DNA of 64,000 nt from contig NZ_CP023865.1 of the NCBI RefSeq assembly GCF_003711105.1, positions 403,501-467,500 on the forward strand, written 5' to 3'. The position numbers were made by a program, and so were the translations under genes. Shown piece by piece: positions 1-7,487 of the stretch. This DNA comes from Actinoplanes teichomyceticus ATCC 31121. GTDB taxonomy: Bacteria > Actinomycetota > Actinomycetes > Mycobacteriales > Micromonosporaceae. The first letter of the stretch is position 1. Each line of letters starts with the position of its first letter. The notes beneath the pieces were generated by a model that ran no database searches, was not told the origin of the DNA, and saw only the letters and a program-made list of their open reading frames with translations.

Positions 1-538
1 GGGCCGAGTCGCGCAGCTTCTTCTGCACCGAGAGCTGCTGCTCCTCGTTCCTGACCTCGGCGTCCAGCCGGGCCTTGTCCGAGGTGATCTTCTTGAGCAG
101 GGTGTTGAGCTCGTGCAGCTTCGCGTCGTGCAGCTTGTTGATCTCCTCCAGGGTGACCGCCTTGTCCAGGAAGTCACTGGAGGAGTCGGCCCGGAGCAGG
201 AAGCTCAGCGAACTCAGGTTGCCGATCTGGTACTGCTGGCGGGCGATCTGGTTGACCTCCGGAACCAGTTGGTCCCGCCGCTGCTCCGCGGCCTTGATCT
301 GGGTGGCGAGCGCCTTCTGGTTCTTCTTCGAGGCCGAGACCGCCGCCTTGGCGTTGACGAACCGGCGGTTGGTGGACTCGATCTGCTCGGAGAGGTCGTC
401 GCTCTCGTCGCCCTCGGCGGGGGCCGACGAGCTGCCGCCCGGAGCGGCGTGTGCCGGCGTGACCGGCGCCACAAATATTGTGGTGGCCACGAGCGGCGCC
501 AGGGCAAGCATCAGCCACCGGCGGGGACGTGCGGTCAT
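1..538 (-). CDS. secreted coiled-coil protein, N-terminal part (cut by window edge)
   Basis: The frame is open from an ATG at 538 down to the window edge, so the C-terminus is missing. A GGAAGG ribosome site lies 7 bases before the ATG. The product starts with an Arg-rich n-region, a hydrophobic stretch and an APVTPAHAAPG cleavage region, so it should be exported. After a Ser/Asp-rich linker it becomes a long charged helix with heptads, like the N-terminal coiled coils of NlpC/P60 and Rpf-type wall enzymes. It is a paralogue of the divergent gene at 1020: both share the layout of signal peptide, acidic linker, coiled coil and a conserved LSxLLxAxxSxxFLD-like segment. A c-di-AMP riboswitch precedes it. 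The catalytic domain, if any, is outside the window. Confidence 0.85.
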   Translation of the reverse strand, partial: MTARPRRWLMLALAPLVATTIFVAPVTPAHAAPGGSSSAPAEGDESDDLSEQIESTNRRFVNAKAAVSASKKNQKALATQIKAAEQRRDQLVPEVNQIARQQYQIGNLSSLSFLLRADSSSDFLDKAVTLEEINKLHDAKLHELNTLLKKITSDKARLDAEVRNEEQQLSVQKKLRDSA

Positions 539-556
539 CAACAATCCTTCCTAGTC

Positions 557-672
557 ACCGCCGACCGGGTTAGCTGACGGGTTCGGGACGGAAGCTATCC
601 CTACCGCATAATGCGGATTCACCCCAACTACCTGGTTCCCCGGCTCGCCTTTCGGCGATTGAGCGGCGGCCT
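557..672 (-). promoter_or_regulatory. c-di-AMP riboswitch (ydaO-yuaA type), copy for the leftward gene
   Basis: Read on the minus strand, this stretch carries the blocks I know as conserved in ydaO-yuaA elements, in order: GAGCCGGGGAACC, GGGGTGAATC, GTAGGG, then CCCGAACCCGTCAGCTAACC. The ends GCCGCC and GGCGGT can close a P1 stem. It ends about 20 bases before the ATG at 538, with the ribosome site GGAAGG in between. ydaO elements bind cyclic di-AMP and in actinobacteria often precede wall-hydrolase genes, which fits the downstream product. Ends are approximate. Confidence 0.9.
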
Positions 673-891
673 GCCGGCAACTCGGGGGCGGTGCCGTCCT
701 GGCAGGACCGGCGGTCAGTTTACCCGAGATACGGCGCGGCATCAGGACCCCGAAATCCAGCAAATGCGTTACCTGGCAACGACTTTCTGTAATCGCATCA
801 CGACTCGTGACCGGCCCGTCGCAATGGGTACGAGAACTGTCGATTCCTCGATCGAGTGGGTATGGTCGGTTCCGGTTCCCACCCGGGGACC

Positions 892-1006
892 GCCGCCTAA
901 TCGCACGCATGAGCGAGCCGGGGATCCACATTTCTTCCGGGGTGAATCCGCGTCAGCGGTAGGGATTTCCTTCGTCCCGAACCCGTCAGCTAACCCGGCC
1001 GGCGGC
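892..1006 (+). promoter_or_regulatory. c-di-AMP riboswitch (ydaO-yuaA type), copy for the rightward gene
   Basis: The plus strand shows GAGCCGGGGATCC, GGGGTGAATC, GTAGGG and CCCGAACCCGTCAGCTAACC in the ydaO-yuaA order. GCCGCC (892-897) can pair with GGCGGC (1001-1006) as P1. The element is a near mirror image of the one at 557-672, so the two form an inverted duplication of about 80 well-matched bases. The hairpin loop at 965-976 is complementary, with one bulge, to the ribosome site at 1008-1020. That suggests control of translation for this copy. Confidence 0.9.
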
Positions 1007-1019
1007 CGACGGAAGGAAA

Positions 1020-2069
1020 TTGCCAGTGCAGCATGAGACTGCGCGGCGACGATGGGCGGCCGTACTCGCGCTGCTGGTCGCCGCATGCGGGCTCGCGGGC
1101 GCCGCCTCGCCGGCCGCCGCGGTGCCCCGCCCCCTCGCCGCGCCCGGAGAATCCGGCGACGACGGTGAGGGCGGCACCAAGACCCTGCTCGACAAGCTCG
1201 ACGACGCCTCCAAGGGCTATGTGACGGCCAAGGCCAAGCTGAAGACGTCCAAGGAGCAGCAGACCCGGCTCGCCGCCGAGCTGAAACGGCTCGACGCGGC
1301 CCTCGGCCCGCAGCAGCAGGCGCTGAACCAGTACGCCGAGCAGGCGTACACGATGGGCCGGCTGGGGCCGCTGAGCGCGCTGCTGACCGCGGAGAACTCG
1401 GCCGGCTTCCTGGACCGCGCGCAACTGCTGACCACCGTGGCGGAGCGGCAGAACCAGGCCGTCGAGGACCTGCGCGCCACCCGGGACAACCAGCGCAAGG
1501 CCAAGACCGCGATCGACGCCGCCATCATCGACCAGCAGCGGCAGGTCAACGTGATGGCCAAGCGCAAGGCGCAGGCCGAGCAGGCGCTGAAGGAGGCGAA
1601 CCAGGGTGACGACGCCGAAGACTCGGCGGACTCCGGCGGCGGTGGTGGCAGCTCGGACGCCGACAAGCCGTCCGGCAGCCTCAGCGGTGGCTGCAGCGTG
1701 GACGACCCGACCACCACCGGCTGCATCACCCCGCGCCTGGCCTACGCCCTCAAGCAGGCCCAGAAGGACGGCTTCACCCGCTACGTCGCGTGTTTCCGGC
1801 ACCAGAACAGCGGGGAGCACCCGAAGGGCCGGGCGTGTGACTTCGCCTCCGACAAGAACGGCTTCGGCGGGGTGGCCACCGGCAGCAGCAAGACGTACGG
1901 CACCGACCTGGCGAACTACTTCATCCACAACGCCGACACCCTCGGCGTGCTGTACGTGATCTGGTTCAAACGGATCTGGCTGCCCAGCAGCGGCTGGAAG
2001 TCGTACAGCGGAGCCGGCGGCACACCGTCGACGGACCATACGAACCACGTGCACCTGTCGGTGACCTGA
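1020..2069 (+). CDS. secreted coiled-coil protein with M15-like C-terminal domain
   Basis: The product has an Arg-rich n-region, an Ala/Leu-rich membrane stretch and an AAxPAAAVP cleavage region. A charged coiled coil covers roughly residues 60-195, a Gly/Ser/Asp linker follows, and a globular domain fills the last 115 residues. That domain has an H-x6-D motif (HPKGRACD) and a terminal HVH, the pattern of zinc-binding M15-type peptidoglycan peptidases; two cysteines may form a disulfide. The open frame starts at TTG 1020, but GTG 1026 is 9 bases after GGAAGG (1011-1016) and is the likelier start. The gene is a divergent paralogue of the gene at the window's left edge, and both follow c-di-AMP riboswitches. 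A wall-remodelling role is inferred. Confidence 0.85.
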   Translation: MPVQHETARRRWAAVLALLVAACGLAGAASPAAAVPRPLAAPGESGDDGEGGTKTLLDKLDDASKGYVTAKAKLKTSKEQQTRLAAELKRLDAALGPQQQALNQYAEQAYTMGRLGPLSALLTAENSAGFLDRAQLLTTVAERQNQAVEDLRATRDNQRKAKTAIDAAIIDQQRQVNVMAKRKAQAEQALKEANQGDDAEDSADSGGGGGSSDADKPSGSLSGGCSVDDPTTTGCITPRLAYALKQAQKDGFTRYVACFRHQNSGEHPKGRACDFASDKNGFGGVATGSSKTYGTDLANYFIHNADTLGVLYVIWFKRIWLPSSGWKSYSGAGGTPSTDHTNHVHLSVT

Positions 2070-2074
2070 CGGAC

Positions 2075-2104
2075 GAAAGCCCGGGCCGCTCGGCCCGGGC
2101 TTTC
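2075..2104. terminator. bidirectional hairpin terminator
   Basis: A perfect 13-bp stem, GAAAGCCCGGGCC against GGCCCGGGCTTTC, has a GCTC loop and lies 5 bases after the stop at 2069. The other side faces the end of a convergent gene at 2125. The AAAG/CTTT tips give short A and T runs on both strands, so it can serve both genes. Confidence 0.85.
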
Positions 2105-2124
2105 TCGTCGCTGCGACCGACGCC

Positions 2125-2898
2125 CTACTTGCGGACGAAGGACTCGTACTCCTTGAGCACGTCGGCGGTCGGGCCGTCCGCCCGGATCAGCCCGGACTCC
2201 AGCCAGATGGCCCGCTCACAGGTGTCCCGGATCGACTGCTCGCTGTGGCTGACCAGGAACACCGTGCCGGCCTGCTGGCGCAGCTCGCGCACCCGTGCCT
2301 CGCTGCGCCGGCGGAACTTCGCGTCGCCGGTGGCCAGCGCCTCGTCGATGAGCAGCACGTCGTGCTGCTTGGCCGCGGCGATGGAGAATCGCAGCCGGGC
2401 CGACATGCCGGAGGAGTAGGTCCGCATCGGCAGCGACGCGAAGTCGCCCCGGTCGTTGATCCCGGAGAAGTCGATGATGCCCTGCTTCTTCTCCTTGACC
2501 TCGGCCGGCGTCATGCCCATGGCCAGGCAGCCCAGCTCGACGTTGCGGTCGCCGGGCAGGTCGTTCATCAGGACCGCGTTCACGCCCAGCAGGGACGGCT
2601 GGCCGGACGCGTAGATGGCGCCCCGGGCCACCGGCAGCAGCCCGGCCACCGCGCGCAGCAGGGTCGACTTGCCGGAGCCGTTGGTGCCGATCAGGCCGAT
2701 CGCCTCGCCGCGGTAGGCGACGAAGGACACCCCCTTGATCGCGTGCACCTCGCGGACGTTCGCGGCCTTGGTCCGGGTGACGATCCGCTTGAAGCTGGTC
2801 AGCGGGCTCTGCTGCTGGTTGCCGGCCGAGCCGTAGACCTTGTAGATCACGTGCGCGTCGTCCGCGATGACGGTGGGGATGCGCTCGTTGTCAGCCAC
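2125..2898 (-). CDS. polysaccharide-export ABC transporter, ATP-binding subunit (TagH-like)
   Basis: The 257-residue ATPase has Walker A (GTNGSGKST, about residue 66), the signature YSSGMSARLRF, Walker B (VLLIDEA) and a switch histidine (VSHSE). Its insertion and length match the TagH/Wzt class that energises export of wall teichoic acids and O-polysaccharides; there is no C-terminal carbohydrate-binding domain. I use GTG 2898, which overlaps the permease stop by 8 bases and has AAGG upstream, rather than a longer frame that would run inside the permease. The two subunits form a coupled pair. With pseudaminic-acid genes in the window, a wall glycopolymer is a possible substrate, but the sequence does not identify it. 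Confidence 0.9.
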   Translation of the reverse strand: MADNERIPTVIADDAHVIYKVYGSAGNQQQSPLTSFKRIVTRTKAANVREVHAIKGVSFVAYRGEAIGLIGTNGSGKSTLLRAVAGLLPVARGAIYASGQPSLLGVNAVLMNDLPGDRNVELGCLAMGMTPAEVKEKKQGIIDFSGINDRGDFASLPMRTYSSGMSARLRFSIAAAKQHDVLLIDEALATGDAKFRRRSEARVRELRQQAGTVFLVSHSEQSIRDTCERAIWLESGLIRADGPTADVLKEYESFVRK

Positions 2899-3787
2899 GG
2901 CCGTAGCCCTTCTCTCCGCGCCAGAAGTAGACGAAACCGAAGAAGCCCACCACCAGCGACCAGACGACCGCCTCGATCCAGAGGAGGCCCGGCTCACCGG
3001 CCAGCGTGACGTTCTCCAGCAGTGCGTGCCGGTACAGCTCGATGAAGACCAGCAGCGGGTTGGACTCGACGAGGGCGAGCTTCCAGCCGTCCAGCTTCTC
3101 GGTGAACCGGGTGACCGGGTAGAGCACGGCCGAGCCGTACATCCAGAACCGCATGATGAACGGGATCAGCTGCTTGACGTCGCGCATCTTGGAGCCGAGC
3201 CGGGCGGCGGCCAGCGCCAGGCCGATGTTGAAGATCATCTGCAGCAGCATCACCGGCAGGACCAGCAGCCACTGCCACGTGATCGCCTCACCGGTGAAGA
3301 GCACGATGACCAGCAGCACGCCCATCGCGGTGAGGAAGTTGCGGATCTCCACCAGGGACACCGAGAGGGGCAGGCTGGCCCGGGGGAAGTGCAGCGCCCG
3401 GATCAGGCCCAGGTTGCCGGTGATCGCGTTGACGCCGTTCTGCACCACCGACTGGGTGAACTGGAAGACGAACACGCCGATGCAGAGATAGGCGATGAAG
3501 TTCGAGACGCTGCCGCTGGTCCCGATCACCACGCCGAAGATGATGTAGTACACCAGCGCGTTGATGGCCGGTGTCAGCACCGTCCAGAGCGAGCCGAGGT
3601 TGGTGTTGCCCAGCGAGGACGACGTCTTCGCCCGGGCGTGCGCGGCGATGAAGTGCCGGTAGGCCCACAGCTTGCGCGAGTACTCCAGGAGTCCGAGCCG
3701 TCGCCCGGACGAGGTCAGGCCGTGCCGTCGGGCGAGTTCCTTGAGGGGAACGCCGGTAGCGGCGTCGGCAACCGCTGTCTCTGGCAT
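2891..3787 (-). CDS. polysaccharide-export ABC transporter, permease subunit (TagG-like)
   Basis: The 298-residue membrane protein has six hydrophobic segments and the ABC-2 layout of TagG/Wzm. A cytosolic N-terminal helix carries KLWAYRHFIAAHARAKT, then GSLWTVLTPAINALVYYIIF leads into the first membrane span. I chose ATG 3787, the start of MPETAVADA, because the longer frame from 3931 adds Arg-rich sequence that would run into the neighbouring promoter. The gene pairs with the overlapping ATPase at 2125-2898 and is divergent from a TetR-family gene that may control it. Confidence 0.88.
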   Translation of the reverse strand: MPETAVADAATGVPLKELARRHGLTSSGRRLGLLEYSRKLWAYRHFIAAHARAKTSSSLGNTNLGSLWTVLTPAINALVYYIIFGVVIGTSGSVSNFIAYLCIGVFVFQFTQSVVQNGVNAITGNLGLIRALHFPRASLPLSVSLVEIRNFLTAMGVLLVIVLFTGEAITWQWLLVLPVMLLQMIFNIGLALAAARLGSKMRDVKQLIPFIMRFWMYGSAVLYPVTRFTEKLDGWKLALVESNPLLVFIELYRHALLENVTLAGEPGLLWIEAVVWSLVVGFFGFVYFWRGEKGYGRG

Positions 3788-3946
3788 GGAGTGGTGCTCC
3801 GATCTCGTCGGCCGGTACGAGGCGGCGGACTCCGGTGGCTTGCCTTCGAACACAGGTAGCAGCATGACAGGCGTCCGCCGACGCCGATGGAACGGGTTCG
3901 TATCGACGTGGAAGGAACGGTAGCCGACCAAACGGCGGAACGCAAC

Positions 3947-3961
3947 CGTTACGTCGTAGCG
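3947..3961. promoter_or_regulatory. candidate TetR operator between exporter and regulator
   Basis: CGTTACGTCGTAGCG is an imperfect palindrome sitting just before the TATAGT hexamer (3963-3968) of the TetR-type gene. That hexamer ends 6 bases before the GTG at 3975, so the regulator is probably made from a leaderless transcript and the palindrome overlaps its core promoter. The position fits self-repression. Confidence 0.4.
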
Positions 3962-3974
3962 TTATAGTTACCGG

Positions 3975-4583
3975 GTGGCGACAGTCAAACGCGCACCGGC
4001 CGGAGCGGCGGTGCTCCGCAACGACATCACTGTGGCGATCCGGAACGCGGTCATGAGCGAACTGGCAGAGGTCGGTTACGGCCGCCTGTCGATCGAAGCC
4101 GTGGCCCGGCGTGCCGGGGTCGGCAAGACCGCGATCTACCGGCGGTGGAGCAACAAACTGGAGATGGTACTGGAGATCATCACGGAAGTCGCCGGGCGGA
4201 AGGTGCCACTTCCGGACACCGGCAGCTTCGCGGGCGATCTCGACCTGTTGATGATGATCGTCAGCAAGGCGTTGCAGCATCGGGTCGCTTCGCAGATCAT
4301 CCCCGACCTGATGGCCGAAGCCGCCCGGAACCCGCAGATCGCCGAGACGCTGCAACGGGTGCTGCGCACGCACCAGCAGGCGGTCGGGGAGAAGCTGGTC
4401 GGCCAGGCGGTCGCCCGCGGCGAGCTGCCCCAGGACACCGACGCGGAGGTGGCGGTCGACCTGATCCTCGGCCCGCTGTACTGGCGGCTGGCCGTGTCCC
4501 GCCAGCCGATCGGCGACGACTACCTGGAGAAGCTGGCCGCCGCGGTGCTCGGCTCGCTGCGGGGCGGCGCCGCGGCCCCCTGA
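3975..4583 (+). CDS. TetR/AcrR-family transcriptional regulator
   Basis: The 202-residue product has an N-terminal helix-turn-helix, with the stretch RLSIEAVARRAGVGKTAIYR at about residues 36-55, followed by the usual WSNKLEM helix. The C-terminal half is all helical and resembles the TetR_C class found in AcrR-like repressors. There is no Shine-Dalgarno before GTG 3975, but a TATAGT -10 hexamer ends 6 bases upstream, so I read it as a leaderless start. It is divergent from the TagGH-like exporter with about 190 bases between starts, and a near-palindrome lies in that gap. The exporter is a plausible target; the ligand is unknown. Confidence 0.85.
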   Translation: MATVKRAPAGAAVLRNDITVAIRNAVMSELAEVGYGRLSIEAVARRAGVGKTAIYRRWSNKLEMVLEIITEVAGRKVPLPDTGSFAGDLDLLMMIVSKALQHRVASQIIPDLMAEAARNPQIAETLQRVLRTHQQAVGEKLVGQAVARGELPQDTDAEVAVDLILGPLYWRLAVSRQPIGDDYLEKLAAAVLGSLRGGAAAP

Positions 4584-4704
4584 CCCACCGCACCCGAACG
4601 CGCACCGGTCCGCACCCGATCGCAACTCAGACTTTCCTGTGCGCGGCCGGGTCGCGGGCCGACTGAGGAGACTGTCCCCGACACCGACCCCTCCGGAGCC
4701 GGCC

Positions 4705-5064
4705 ATGCAGTCCTCCACCACCCGCGTCGACACCACCGTCCTGGACGCCGCGGCGATGCTCGCGATCGCCATGGGCAGCACGCCCGGGCCGGCTCCGGGG
4801 CCGGTCCCGCAGCGACCCCGGGTGGTGGCCGACGCGGTGGTGGGGACCTGGCGCAGCCGGGACGGCGCGATCAAACTGCACCTGCGGACCGACGGCACGT
4901 ACGCCGGCGAGGTGGCCGGCCGCCGCAAACGCCCCAGCGGCACCTACCGCATCGACGGCGACGCGGTGATGCTGCACGACGCCGCCTCCGGCCTGCACAC
5001 CCCGGTCACCGTCCGACAGCACGGCGAGCTGGAGATGGCCGGGCACCGCCTGCTCCCCGCCTGA
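4705..5064 (+). CDS. small lipocalin-like protein (Atu4866-like)
   Basis: The 119-residue product begins with about 45 low-complexity residues rich in Ala and Pro. A compact domain follows: VVGTWRSRDGAIKLHLRTDG, a GRRKRPSGTYRIDGD segment and HDAASGLHTPV. This resembles the small beta-barrel family typified by Atu4866 (G-x-W, DGxI, L-x-x-DG-x-Y, G-x-Y). ATG 4705 has GGAG 7 bases upstream. I see no signal peptide. The biochemical role of the family is not established. Confidence 0.6.
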   Translation: MQSSTTRVDTTVLDAAAMLAIAMGSTPGPAPGPVPQRPRVVADAVVGTWRSRDGAIKLHLRTDGTYAGEVAGRRKRPSGTYRIDGDAVMLHDAASGLHTPVTVRQHGELEMAGHRLLPA

Positions 5065-5213
5065 GCCGCCCGGCCCCGTTCCGCGCGCCGACGGCGCAGG
5101 ACCGGCCGGTGAGCCGAGCGGATCCGCGGCGCGGACCACGGCTCCCGGCGGCCCTAAGCCAGGCTGCGGCCACGCCGAACGGAGGGTGGGGAAGCGAGCG
5201 GGAAGGAGCCGGG

Positions 5214-5762
5214 ATGCGGCACGTCGGAACCGTTGCGGTGGTGGTGGCGTTCGCGCTGGCGGCCGGTGGCTGCGGTGGCGGCGACGAGCGCACCGGCGCC
5301 GCCGCGTCGCCCAGCCCCGGTGACACCTGGTCACTGCTGGTCACCGGCAGCGCCACGCCGAGCCCGACCCCGTCGCTGGGGGTCCGGCCGTCCGCCGCCG
5401 CCACCGCCGGGCTGCCGTCGGCGAACCCGAGCTGCACCCGGGTCTGGCCGCCGACCGAGCCGGTGCTGATCCCGGTCGCGGTGACCCCGGTCCCCGGCGG
5501 CTTCCGGGTGGAGTGGCCCCGGCAGTACGACTCGAACTACCGGGTCACCGCCGTGCCGCAGGAGCTGGTCGCCGGCGCGCAGCCGGAACCGGTCTGGAAG
5601 AACGTCCCGGCCGGCACCGGCTGCACGATCAGCACCACGCTGACCGGCCTGAACTCCGGCGACCCCTACATCGTCTGGTTGGACGCGCCGAACACCGGTC
5701 GCCAGCCCGACGGGACCCGCCACCCGTACAGCGGGCGCAGCTCGGTCGTGTACCCCGGGTGA
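5214..5762 (+). CDS. lipoprotein with a fibronectin III-like domain
   Basis: The 182-residue protein starts at ATG 5214 after a clear GGAAGGAG site. A short hydrophobic signal ends in the lipobox LAAGGC, so the mature protein should be lipid-anchored on the outer face of the membrane. A Ser/Pro/Thr linker follows, then a beta-rich domain (PGGFRVEWPRQYDSNYRV ... LTGLNSGDPYIVWLDAP) that reads like a single fibronectin III-type fold. A lone cysteine pair in the mature part may be bridged. The function is unknown. It is convergent with the exporter gene at 5766, only 3 bases apart. Confidence 0.65.
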   Translation: MRHVGTVAVVVAFALAAGGCGGGDERTGAAASPSPGDTWSLLVTGSATPSPTPSLGVRPSAAATAGLPSANPSCTRVWPPTEPVLIPVAVTPVPGGFRVEWPRQYDSNYRVTAVPQELVAGAQPEPVWKNVPAGTGCTISTTLTGLNSGDPYIVWLDAPNTGRQPDGTRHPYSGRSSVVYPG

Positions 5763-5765
5763 GCC

Positions 5766-7436
5766 TCAGTGCCCCGCGTCGTCCGGCCGGGCCCGGCGGG
5801 GCAGCAGGAACGTCAGCCCGAGCGCGGACAGCAGGAGCAGCAGGGACACTCCGGTGGTACGGATGGTGGTGTCCTCGAACCCGGCACGGACCTGCTCCGC
5901 CGCGTACGCCGCGAGCGCCGGGTCGGCGGCCGGGCCGGCGTCCCGGCACGACGGCGGCGTGACGTCCGGATTCGTCTCGGCCACCCGGTCGGTCAGGCAC
6001 TCGCGCAGGCCCGCGACGACCGCCGGGTGCGCGTCGGCGGGCACCCCGGCGGTCGCCAGCGTGGCCCGCAACGCCCCGGCCGAGTCGTCCACGTGCCGCC
6101 CGACCGCGCCCGGCAGCAGCGCGAAGAAGACGGTGCCCAGCACCGCGATGCCGAACGCCCCGCCGAGCTGCTGCACCGAGGTGATCGCCCCGGAGGCCGA
6201 GCCGCTCTCCTCGTCGTCCACGCCGGCCAGCACGATGCCGAAGAACGGCGCCATCGCCAGGCCCATCCCGATGCCGAGCACCAGCAGCGCCGGGGCCATG
6301 TGCCAGGGGGTGATGCCGGCCCCGGACAGGCGCACGGTGCCGGTGAAGACAACGGTGCCCAGGATCATCACCACCGTGCCGGCCTGGAGCAGCCGGCGCC
6401 CCAGCCGCTCGGCCAGGCCGGCGCCGGCCACGACGAAGCCGGCCACCATGCCGAGCGCCTGCGGCAGCGTGGTCAGACCCGCCTTGAGCGGCGAGTAGCC
6501 CAACCCGATCTGCAGGTAGAAGGTGAAGACCAGGCCGGTGCCGATCAGCGAGGCGAAGAACATCAGGCCCAGCGCCAGGCCGCCGGTGAACGCCCGCTTG
6601 CGGAACAGGCTCGGGGTGACCAGCGGATCGAGGCCGCGCCGGTCCCGGCCGCCCTCGTAGACCGCGAACAGCCCGAACGCGACCACGCCGAGCGCCAGCA
6701 TGGCGAAGGTCCAGGCCGGCCAGTCCAGCTCGCGGCCCTGCACCAGCGGGAAGAGCAGCAGGAACGCGCCACCCGCGGCGAACAGCACGCCCAGCCAGTC
6801 CAGCCGCGGCGCGCGCTCCAGCCGGGACTCGGGAAGGTAACGGATCGCGCCGAGCACCGCGAAGACGCCCAGCGGCAGGTTGATGAAGAAGATCATCCGC
6901 CAGCCGGAGCCGAAGTAGTCGGCGTCGACCAGCCACCCGGCCAGGATCGGCCCGCCCACCGAGGACAGTCCCATCACCGGGCCGAACGTCCCGAACGCCT
7001 TGGCCCGCTCCTCCGGGCCGAACATCTCGCGCATCATGCCCAGCCCCTGCGGCAGCATCAGCGCGCCGAACAGCCCCTGCACCGCGCGGGCGCCGACCAG
7101 GAACCCGGGCAGCGGGGCCAGTGCGCAGGCCAGCGAGGCGAGGGTGAAGCCGGCCGCGCCGACCAGGAACATCCGGCGGCGGCCGTAGATGTCGCCCAGG
7201 CGGCCGCCGGTGAGCAGGCCGATGGCCATGGCCAGGGTGTACGCCGCGCCGAGCCACTGGATGAGGCTGTACGACCCGCCCAGCTCGGCCCGGATCACCG
7301 GTCCGGCGATCGTGGTGACCAGCGCGTCGAGCAGGTCCATCACCTCGACCGTGAGGATCACGAAGAGGGCGACCCAGCGATATCGGTACGGCCCGGTGTC
7401 GATGGTCGTCTGCGTTTGAACGCTGTTCGTCGTCAC
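5766..7436 (-). CDS. MFS drug exporter, DHA2 family (14 TM)
   Basis: About 556 residues hold 14 hydrophobic spans and the DHA2 (EmrB/QacA) motifs. LTGGRLGDIYGRRRMFL is motif A, followed by the conserved arginine and PxxxGPxLGG-like motif C region (GLSSVGGPILAGWL). A long extracytoplasmic loop with paired cysteines sits near the C-terminus. The frame can be opened to a TTG at 7472, but that TTG is the start of a TTGACA -35 box, so I place the start at GTG 7436, 7 bases after the -10 (TAGAAC): a leaderless message. It is divergent from a TetR gene, and three matching palindromes overlap the promoter. Proton-driven export of a toxic compound is expected; the substrate is unknown. Confidence 0.88.
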   Translation of the reverse strand: MTTNSVQTQTTIDTGPYRYRWVALFVILTVEVMDLLDALVTTIAGPVIRAELGGSYSLIQWLGAAYTLAMAIGLLTGGRLGDIYGRRRMFLVGAAGFTLASLACALAPLPGFLVGARAVQGLFGALMLPQGLGMMREMFGPEERAKAFGTFGPVMGLSSVGGPILAGWLVDADYFGSGWRMIFFINLPLGVFAVLGAIRYLPESRLERAPRLDWLGVLFAAGGAFLLLFPLVQGRELDWPAWTFAMLALGVVAFGLFAVYEGGRDRRGLDPLVTPSLFRKRAFTGGLALGLMFFASLIGTGLVFTFYLQIGLGYSPLKAGLTTLPQALGMVAGFVVAGAGLAERLGRRLLQAGTVVMILGTVVFTGTVRLSGAGITPWHMAPALLVLGIGMGLAMAPFFGIVLAGVDDEESGSASGAITSVQQLGGAFGIAVLGTVFFALLPGAVGRHVDDSAGALRATLATAGVPADAHPAVVAGLRECLTDRVAETNPDVTPPSCRDAGPAADPALAAYAAEQVRAGFEDTTIRTTGVSLLLLLSALGLTFLLPRRARPDDAGH

Positions 7437-7465
7437 GAACACCGTTCTAGTGGCGAACAGTGTTC
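7418..7465. promoter_or_regulatory. three-site GAAC-N3-GTTC operator array
   Basis: GAACGCTGTTC (7418-7428), GAACACCGTTC (7437-7447) and GAACAGTGTTC (7455-7465) are three copies of one palindrome, with centres 19 and 18 bases apart. They cover the -10, the spacer and the start of the leftward exporter gene and lie beside the promoter of the rightward TetR gene. They are the obvious binding sites for the TetR protein at 7488. Confidence 0.75.
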
Positions 7466-7472
7466 GTGTCAA
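7444..7472 (-). promoter_or_regulatory. sigma70-type promoter of the exporter gene
   Basis: TTGACA (7472-7467), a 17-base spacer and TAGAAC (7449-7444) form a good housekeeping promoter. The expected start point falls at or next to GTG 7436, so the transcript would be leaderless. One operator palindrome lies inside the spacer. Confidence 0.7.
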
Positions 7473-7487
7473 TTAAATTAGTCGCCG

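Noticed and set aside
7437..7472. TTG at 7472 as the start of the exporter gene
   Set aside because: This TTG is the first half of a TTGACA -35 box with a -10 at the right distance, so codons before 7436 are promoter sequence.
5769..7481. A 570-residue open frame on the plus strand opposite the exporter
   Set aside because: Its composition (Arg, Gln, Gly, His) is typical of antisense frames in high-GC DNA, and the minus strand encodes a clear 14-TM transporter.
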